Positions 43,701 through 49,700 of a stretch of DNA of 64,000 bases are shown piece after piece; the stretch's first letter is position 1; each line of letters begins with the position of its first letter. The position numbers and the translations under genes were made by a program. Under the pieces are notes generated by a model. It did no database searches, was not told the DNA's origin, and was given only the letters and a program-made list of their open reading frames with translations. The stretch covers positions 187,417,309-187,481,308 of the forward strand of contig CP136068.1 in the NCBI GenBank assembly GCA_032622095.1, written 5' to 3'. The stretch is from Siphonodentalium dalli (Eukaryota > Mollusca > Scaphopoda > Gadilida > Siphonodentaliidae).

Positions 43701-46700
43701 GCAGTGTTTACAATCTTTAAGCAGTGTTTACAATCTTTAAGCAGTGTTTACAATCTTTAAGCAGTGTTTACAATCTTTAAGCAGTGTTTACAATCTTTAA
43801 GCAGTGTTTACAATCTTGAAGCAGTGTTTACAATCTTGAAGCAGTGTTTACAATCTTTAAGCAGTGTTTACAATCTTTAAGCAGTGTTTACAATCTTTAA
43901 GCAGTGTTTACAATCTTTAAGCAGTGTTGACTTTCCAAAGAGACTGGATTTTGCCTGACCATAAGCTGTTACATGTACAACACAAACCAGACCATAAGCT
44001 GTTACATGTACAACACAAACCAGACCATAAGCTGTTACATGTACAACACAAACCAGACCATAAGCTGTTACATGTACAACACAAACCAGACCATAAGCTG
44101 TTACATGTACAACACAAACCAATGAAATTATGAATTATAGCAGATAGGACCAATGAAATTATGAATTATAGCAGATAGGACCAATGAAATTATGAATTAT
44201 AGCAGATAGGACCAATGAAATTATGAATTATAGCAGATAGGACCAATGAAATTATGAATTATAACAGATAGGACCAATGAAATTATGAATTATAGCAGAT
44301 TATGACCAATGAAATTATGAATTATAGCAGATAGGACCAATGAAATTATGAATTATAGCAGATTATGACCAATGAAATTATGAATTATAGCAGATTATGA
44401 CCAATGAAATTATGAATTATAGCAGATTATGACCAATGATATTATGAATTATAGCAGATAGGACCAATGAAATTATGAATTATAGCAGATAGGACCAATG
44501 AAATTATGAATTATAGCAGATTATGACCAATGAAATTATTAATTATAGCAGATAGGACCAATGAAATTATGAATTATAGCAGATAGGACCAATGAAATTA
44601 TGAATTATAACAGATAGGACCTATGGTTATAGCAGATAGGACCAATGGTTATAGCAGATAGTACCAATGGTTATGTAGGAATCCCACTAATAAAGCAATT
44701 GGATCTGAATTTTTGGAAATTCTAGAGACATAAATCTGAATGATTATCATCTGCTTTTTAACCCTTGATAATCCTCTTATTTTCCAGTTCAGATCAGAAA
44801 TCCTGTTATTTTAGTCAGGGTTCATCCTCTTAAGTGGTTGTATTATATTGTACTGGTCGGAAATATGGCTTGTTGCCATATTTCTGACTAAATCCTGAAA
44901 AGTTACCCATAATTCTGCTGTGTTTAAGAGGTCGATTAATTAGAGCATTGACATGTAGTTCCCTTAAGAAAAGTTCAGAAGATAAATTCAACAAAAGGCA
45001 TGTCTGTTTGTTGAAATTATTTTTTTATTTTAACATTTCCCACCAATTGATAGAACTCCTGCTCTGGTAATGTCTGTTTATAGTTCATGAATGTACCTCC
45101 AAAGAAATAAACCATTGCAATGTATACTGTTATGACTGAACAGGAGAATCCAATCAGTTAGTAACGGGTTAAAGGCCCACTTAATTTTCGAGTTGCCAAT
45201 TATTTTTTTATAGTGACTTGATATATGGTTTTAATAACAATCTATGCCATAAAATATGATTAAAATGATGTAATTCACCACTATTTGAAACATCTGTGTC
45301 TCAGAATATGCCCACAGTTAACTAGAAGAATTCCCCCCTCTGTCACCCAGAATGCAACAGAATTCAAACTTTTTCAATGGAAGGGGAAGAACTCTAACTT
45401 TAATATATAGAGTTATTCCACCTGCATTGAAAATATTACTGATTTTTACTTCATTCTTGATGACAAAATACGTTGGCAACTCAACAAAAACAACATGTCC
45501 ACTGTTCATTACACTGGATAAGTTGATAATACAATGGTTTGGAGCTTCCTCTTTCAAATGGTATATAATATGGCATATATTTTATATAATGTAATCTGGG
45601 GGTCAAAAATTAAGTGGGCCTTTAAATGCGTATTCAGGGTTTGGAACAAGAAAGTCGTTATTTTGTTTCTATTTTGAATTTTCCATTTATTTATTTCATA
45701 CCGTTTCGATGTTTTAGAGGGACACCAACAATTATTTTGTTAATTTTTCAATAACAAAATGATATTCTTCGGTATTTATTGGTCTACAGTAATGCCCTAA
45801 ACAATCAACTCCTTAACCACAGCAGAATTTTGGGTAACTTTTCAGGATTTAGTCGGAAATATGGCTTGTTGCCATTCATAGGAATGCTCTCAATGAGAGC
45901 TTTCCGGTGAATGGCAACAAGCCATATTTCTGACTAAATCCTGAAAAGTTACCCATAATTCTGCTGTGGTTAAGGAGTAGATTATTTAGAGCATTAAGTA
46001 CTGTATATAGTTTTCAACATTTCAACAGAACAAAGCAGCAAATGATGTTAGATTATATGTTTATGTTGTTGTTGTAACTGGAGGTCTGGAACGCTGAATG
46101 CATCTTTAAATAAACTGTAGGAACCAATCTACGCTCAAGCCTTGAAATTCAGGATGTGCCTGACAAGCCTTGAAATAGTGTGTCTGTCATTTGCAGAATG
46201 AGGTCCCCAGAGGGTGAATTTAGTGATGCTACCCCGCATAGCAGGCTAGCATCACCTAATTCACTCACTGGGAACCTCATTCTGCTGAGGTGTAAGCTGC
46301 TCACCTGTTGATGATGGGCGATCTGCGGCTCAATTTATTCACAAAATATTTCAAGAAATCATCTTTGAAGTAACCGTGCGATGCAGTTGATGCCTTGCTG
46401 ACAATGCTATTATCGTTGGTACCTTGAACCTGTAAATGAATATTATAAATTAAACTTTTATAAGTTGACTAAATACTCATTGACGAGTAATTCCTTTAGG
46501 AAATGTTCAGAGGATAGAGTTCACCATCTTGCTGTGCTCCGAATGCGCCTGATGTTTCTGTTCTAAAACTAGCTCGTAAAAGTTTCCCAAAAGGTTGTAC
46601 CGGTATGTATCATTCCGGAAAAAATCTAAATAAAAACAACATTAATTCATAGAAGTGTTTCCGGACAGGTGTCTTTGATTCATATGTTTTATTTTATACC

Positions 46701-49700
46701 CAGGAAACTATATAAAACACCATTAGGCGACACCAATTTTTAAGTCTGGTTTACAAACATGTGGGGAAAAAAAAAGTAGATGCAGGAGGGGAAAAAAAAA
46801 CAAAACAAAACTCTCACAACAGTATATTGGTTAAATTGTGGAGTTCTACCTGAATTTCACAATAATTATATATAAAATATGAATTTGAAATGTGTTTTTA
46901 ATATTCAAATTTAATATAAACAGATATTTCTTGTCATAAAATAAATAAAAATAGAGACATGTATTAATAGGAAATTAGTGCATATATACTGCTCCAATCC
47001 ACAAATTGTCTAGCCAGGCATATGCGAATATAATTAAAAAACCCTACCTTTTAGCTGAGTAACGTTGAACTATTATTCCCCATGCTTAATACTAGTACAC
47101 TAATAAAAAAAACAAAAAGAAATAAAAAAAACAAAAACAAACAAAAACAAAACAAAACAAAAAAACAAAAAAACAAATTTCATGGAATGGAACAAAAGTT
47201 GTCGGCGGTGTTCGTAAACCAGACTTAAATATTGGTGTCGCCTTATAGAAAGATATAGACAATCGTTAAACTTTAAAGATAGTCTATCTCTTCCTAATAA
47301 GTTTTATATAACTTCTATCAATTAATATTGATTTTATTTTGAATCTTGGTATAATATACCAATATATTTACATACTAAGTGTGATCATCACTAAATCCAG
47401 CATTCCGATTGGTCGGCGCCCACGTGGCTAGTTGCAATTATTTCTCGGTGAATGCGCAACAGCTCATAACTGCAAGCTCATAACAACATCGATACGTCAT
47501 TTGGGTTTGGAAAGACAAACGCGTAATGTTTTGGGCACATTTGGATTCGCGCAGGATTGACTTAATAAATCATCGGGTTTCAATTGTTCCTGTTAACTTT
47601 TGCCAAGGGTGCTGTGGATTATTTTGGACTGGTTTTGTCACGATACACTTTTCGATTTAAATACATTTACAAAAGTGGCTTTTTCGGGTTTTACACAAGT
47701 TATGACCACTTACCTCACGTTACATCTCCATAAAAACAGTCCACATGACAGTTAATCCTTATATATACAATTAATTTGGAGAAAAAAAACAGCTCAAGTT
47801 CGTTCCGAGTGTACCTTGAGGATAAAATTCTAAAAATAGTAATGAAAACATGTCCTACTTAATTATCGCATTATATAAGAAAATATTCATATAACATCAC
47901 TATTAATTGATAGAAGTGTTTCCAGACATTTATTATTTTATACCCCAGCAACAATATAAAACTTATTATAGGAAGATATACCGGTACATGTACATCTTCT
48001 TTAACCCTTTACCCAACAGAAGGGCCCTGTGCCAATGCATTCTCTTATATATGCGAGTCGACCATAGGTCGCCTCGCATATATAAGAGAATGCATTGGCT
48101 TAACACATTAAAAATTATAAAATTGTTAAAGAATGTAAGAAAAAATGGTAAAAAGTGTTAAAAAAAGATTTTTTTTAGGCCAATGTATTCTCTTATATAT
48201 GCGAGTCTACGTATGGTCGACTCGCATATATAAGAGAATGCATTGGCACAGGGCATAACTGTAACTATCACAATGTGGTCAAGGAGCCGGTTCCAATGAT
48301 ATCCATATTTGTATGGTTCTATTGAGACAGACCGAAGATATTTTAGGCTGTTGAAGCTTTATTTGGGCGTTTTTGGCCGGTTTGTTGGGTACAGGGTTAA
48401 TAGGCAAGCCAGGGTTCGCGCAGGGTTAAATACAGGTATATACATGTAGATAGTAAACAAGCCTGAGTTTAGTGTGCATGTCATTTGTAGTTCTATTGAG
48501 GTCCCCAGAGGGTGAATTTAGTGACGCTATCCCACACAATGGGCGGGCATCACCAAATTCTCCCTCTGGGGACCCCATTCTGCATGGCCTCAATAATATT
48601 TTCATTCTGTACAGAACAGGTCTGAGAATAAGGCGCCTGTCATTTGCAGAATGAGGTCCCCAAGAGGGTGAATTTAGTGACACTATCCCACAGTGGGCTA
48701 GCATCACCAAATTTACCCTCTGGGGACCCCATTCTGCATGGCCTCAATAATATTTTCATTCTGTACAGAACAGGTCTGAGAATAAGGCGCCTGTCATTTG
48801 CAGAATGAGGTCCCCAAGAGGGTGAATTTAGTGACACTATCCCACAGTGGGCTAGCATCACCAAATTCACCCTCTGGGGACCCCATTCTGCATGGCCTCA
48901 TCTGCTATGGGAGACATTGACTCAGATTGAAGTTCCAAGATTGTGAATATTGTGATGTACCCCCATTGGGACCTCAATTATGCAATGTGTCGTCTGCCAA
49001 AGAAATAGAATAGAATTTATAAGTTTCTATAGAAATTTGATAATAAAGAAACTTTCCATAGAAGATGAGGCCAAAGCGGAATGAGGTCCCCAGAGGTGAA
49101 TTTAGTGATGCTAGCCCGATATTCACCCTCTGAGGACCTCATTCTGCAAATGACAGGCACACTAAACGCAGGCTTGATTGAATTGATTGCATTACATGAC
49201 TCAGCAATTGTGAATATACCATGTCAGTATACAGTAATGCCCTAAATAATCAACTACTTAACCAGAGCAGAATTATGGGTAACTTTTCATGATTTAGTCG
49301 GAAATATGGCTTGTTGCCATTTTTCGGAAAGCTCTCACTGATGAATGGCAACAAGCCATATTTCCGACTAAATCCTGGGAAATAACCCATGATTCTGCTG
49401 TGGTTAAGGAATCGATTATTTAGTGCATTACTGTATGTACACCAGAATGATCACTTATCCCTCTCTTTACTGAATGGATTCTCCCACTCAGTTATAAATG
49501 TATACATTGGAGTGGTCTATTATTCATCTGGAGGGATGTTCAATAAAAATTAGCAGATGACAGATAATAGACCAACAATCGTTTGTTAAACTTATCCATC
49601 CAACAAACGACCAACGATTGTTTGTTAAACTTATCCATCCAACAAACGACCAACGATTGTTTGTTAAACTTATCCATCCAACAGTAAAAGTTAAGTTAAT

